Positions 62,988-64,000 of a DNA stretch of 64,000 nucleotides are shown here, piece after piece; position 1 is the first letter of the stretch; every line of letters starts with the position of its first letter. The stretch spans positions 12,849-76,848 of the forward strand of contig NZ_JANCLX010000006.1 in the NCBI RefSeq assembly GCF_024295805.1, read 5' to 3'. Position numbers and translations under genes: made by a program. The DNA is from Streptomyces cucumeris. GTDB taxonomy: Bacteria; Actinomycetota; Actinomycetes; Streptomycetales; Streptomycetaceae. Below the pieces are notes generated by a model. It worked only from the letters and a program-made list of their open reading frames with translations. It had not been told where the DNA came from and made no database searches.

Positions 62988-64000
62988 ATGGAGGGGAAAG
63001 CCATCCGCCTGCAGAGCCTGCGCAAGTCCTTCGGCAAGACGGAGGCGGTCGCCGGAGTCGACCTGGAGATATCGGACGGCGAGTTCTTCTCCATGCTGGG
63101 ACCGTCCGGATCCGGCAAGACCACGGTGCTCCGGATGATCGCGGGCTTCGAGCCGCCCACCGGCGGCACCATCGAGCTGGCGGGGCGCGACGTCACCCGG
63201 CTCGCCCCGTTCGAGCGCGATGTCCACACCGTCTTCCAGGACTACGCGCTCTTCCCGCATATGACGATCGAGCAGAACGTCGCCTACGGCCTGAAGATCC
63301 AGAAGGTCTCGAAGGCCGATCGGCTGCGCCGCGCCCGCGAGGCCCTGGCCGACGTCCGGCTCGACGGACTGGGCGACCGCAGGCCCTCCCAGCTCTCCGG
63401 AGGCCAGCGGCAGCGGGTCGCCCTGGCCCGGGCCCTGGTCAGCCGCCCGCGCGTACTGCTGCTCGACGAACCGCTGGGCGCCCTCGACCTCAAACTGCGC
63501 GAGCAGATGCAGATCGAGCTCAAGGAGCTCCAGCGCGAGGTCGGCATCACCTTCGTCTTCGTCACCCACGACCAGGACGAGGCGCTGACCATGAGCGACC
63601 GCATCGCGGTCTTCAACCGGGGCCGGGTGGAACAGGTGGGCACCCCCGCCGAGATCTACGAACGGCCCGCCACCCCCTTCGTCGCCGGCTTCGTCGGCAC
63701 CTCCAACCTGCTCACCGGCCCGGCCGCGGAGCAGGTGGTGGGTGAGACCGGCACCTTCAGCATCCGCCCGGAGAAGATCCGGGTGCTGAAGGAGGACCGG
63801 GACGGCGGTACGCCCGACGCCTCCGGCGCCGTCGGCACCGTCGCGGAGGTCGTCTACCTCGGGGACGCGACCCGTTTCCTCGTCGACCTCGACGCCGGAG
63901 GGCGGCTCACCGCCCTCCAGCAGAACCTGGAGACCTCCTCCGAGGACGTCGCGGCCTACCGCGGCTCCCGGGTCAGGCTCCAGTGGCAGCCGCGCCACAC
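62988..64000 (+). CDS. potA: Polyamine-type ABC transporter ATP-binding protein (partial)
   Basis: ATPase subunit of a spermidine/putrescine-type (PotA) importer; the window ends inside the gene after about 337 codons. Walker A GPSGSGKT is at residues 38-45, the Q loop is [12 protein letters not shown], the signature [15 protein letters not shown], Walker [12 protein letters not shown], and the H loop [16 protein letters not shown]-terminal TOBE domain ([11 protein letters not shown]) has begun. Permease and binding-protein genes should follow beyond the window. GABA, polyamines or related amines are likely substrates. Confidence 0.92.
   Translation, partial: MEGKAIRLQSLRKSFGKTEAVAGVDLEISDGEFFSMLGPSGSGKTTVLRMIAGFEPPTGGTIELAGRDVTRLAPFERDVHTVFQDYALFPHMTIEQNVAYGLKIQKVSKADRLRRAREALADVRLDGLGDRRPSQLSGGQRQRVALARALVSRPRVLLLDEPLGALDLKLREQMQIELKELQREVGITFVFVTHDQDEALTMSDRIAVFNRGRVEQVGTPAEIYERPATPFVAGFVGTSNLLTGPAAEQVVGETGTFSIRPEKIRVLKEDRDGGTPDASGAVGTVAEVVYLGDATRFLVDLDAGGRLTALQQNLETSSEDVAAYRGSRVRLQWQPRH

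Noticed and set aside
1..64000. Mobile element, prophage, CRISPR array, tRNA or rRNA
   Set aside because: No transposase, integrase, phage genes, regularly spaced repeats or tRNA-like cloverleaf were seen on reading both strands.

Overview
The window is very GC-rich, uses many GTG starts and has tightly coupled operons. It carries actinomycete-specific families: a WhiJ/Scr1-type regulator with DUF397 partner, an S-adenosyl methyltransferase of the DUF574 type, a sigma-like/ricin fusion protein, and a DasR-like box. All of this points to a chromosomal segment of Streptomyces or a close relative. No rRNA, tRNA, CRISPR array, insertion sequence or prophage was seen. Only one in-frame TTA (bldA-type) leucine codon was noticed, in the ricin-domain gene.

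Region 1 (86-13268) is a corrin-ring (vitamin B12) locus: cobN behind a cobalamin riboswitch, the coupled run cobG-cobH-cobIJ, then cobK, cbiD, and the coupled pair cobM-cobL. A putative lipoprotein and a DHFR-like reductase interrupt it. Region 2 (13363-20117) holds a hexapeptide acyltransferase, a FhuF-like 2Fe-2S protein, meaB and the two methylmalonyl-CoA mutase subunits, a B12 user next to B12 synthesis. Region 3 (20321-24106) is a P450, a MAB_1171c-like membrane protein, an ImmA/IrrE-type protease and an XRE regulator.

Region 4 (24308-33272) is the most interesting part. It is a co-directional set encoding a spherulin-4/Sph3-like hydrolase, a sugar epimerase, a sugar nucleotidyltransferase, a sugar-nucleotide dehydratase, a polytopic membrane protein, a PelF-like glycosyltransferase and a large secreted Agd3/CE4-like deacetylase. 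Together they look like a bacterial counterpart of the Aspergillus galactosaminogalactan and Gram-negative Pel systems. A DasR-type palindrome lies upstream, followed further out by a 56-codon acidic peptide gene.

Region 5 (34431-46215) contains a divergent FAD monooxygenase/TetR pair with two operators, a PAP2-diacylglycerol kinase fusion, a DMT transporter, the sigma-like/ricin fusion, and a transport/sensing set (MHS permease, two-component system, TAXI binding protein). Region 6 (46216-52518) has a WhiJ/AbaA-like developmental locus with a strong palindrome, an MprAB-like two-component system and a GT4 glycosyltransferase. Region 7 (52569-64000) has a zinc-ribbon SDR protein, a glutamine-synthetase-like/amidohydrolase pair (a split FluG), an SDR, a zinc alcohol dehydrogenase, a DHA2 drug exporter, a glutathione peroxidase, and the start of a polyamine-type ABC transporter locus with its GntR regulator and cache-domain protein. 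The ABC gene runs off the window.
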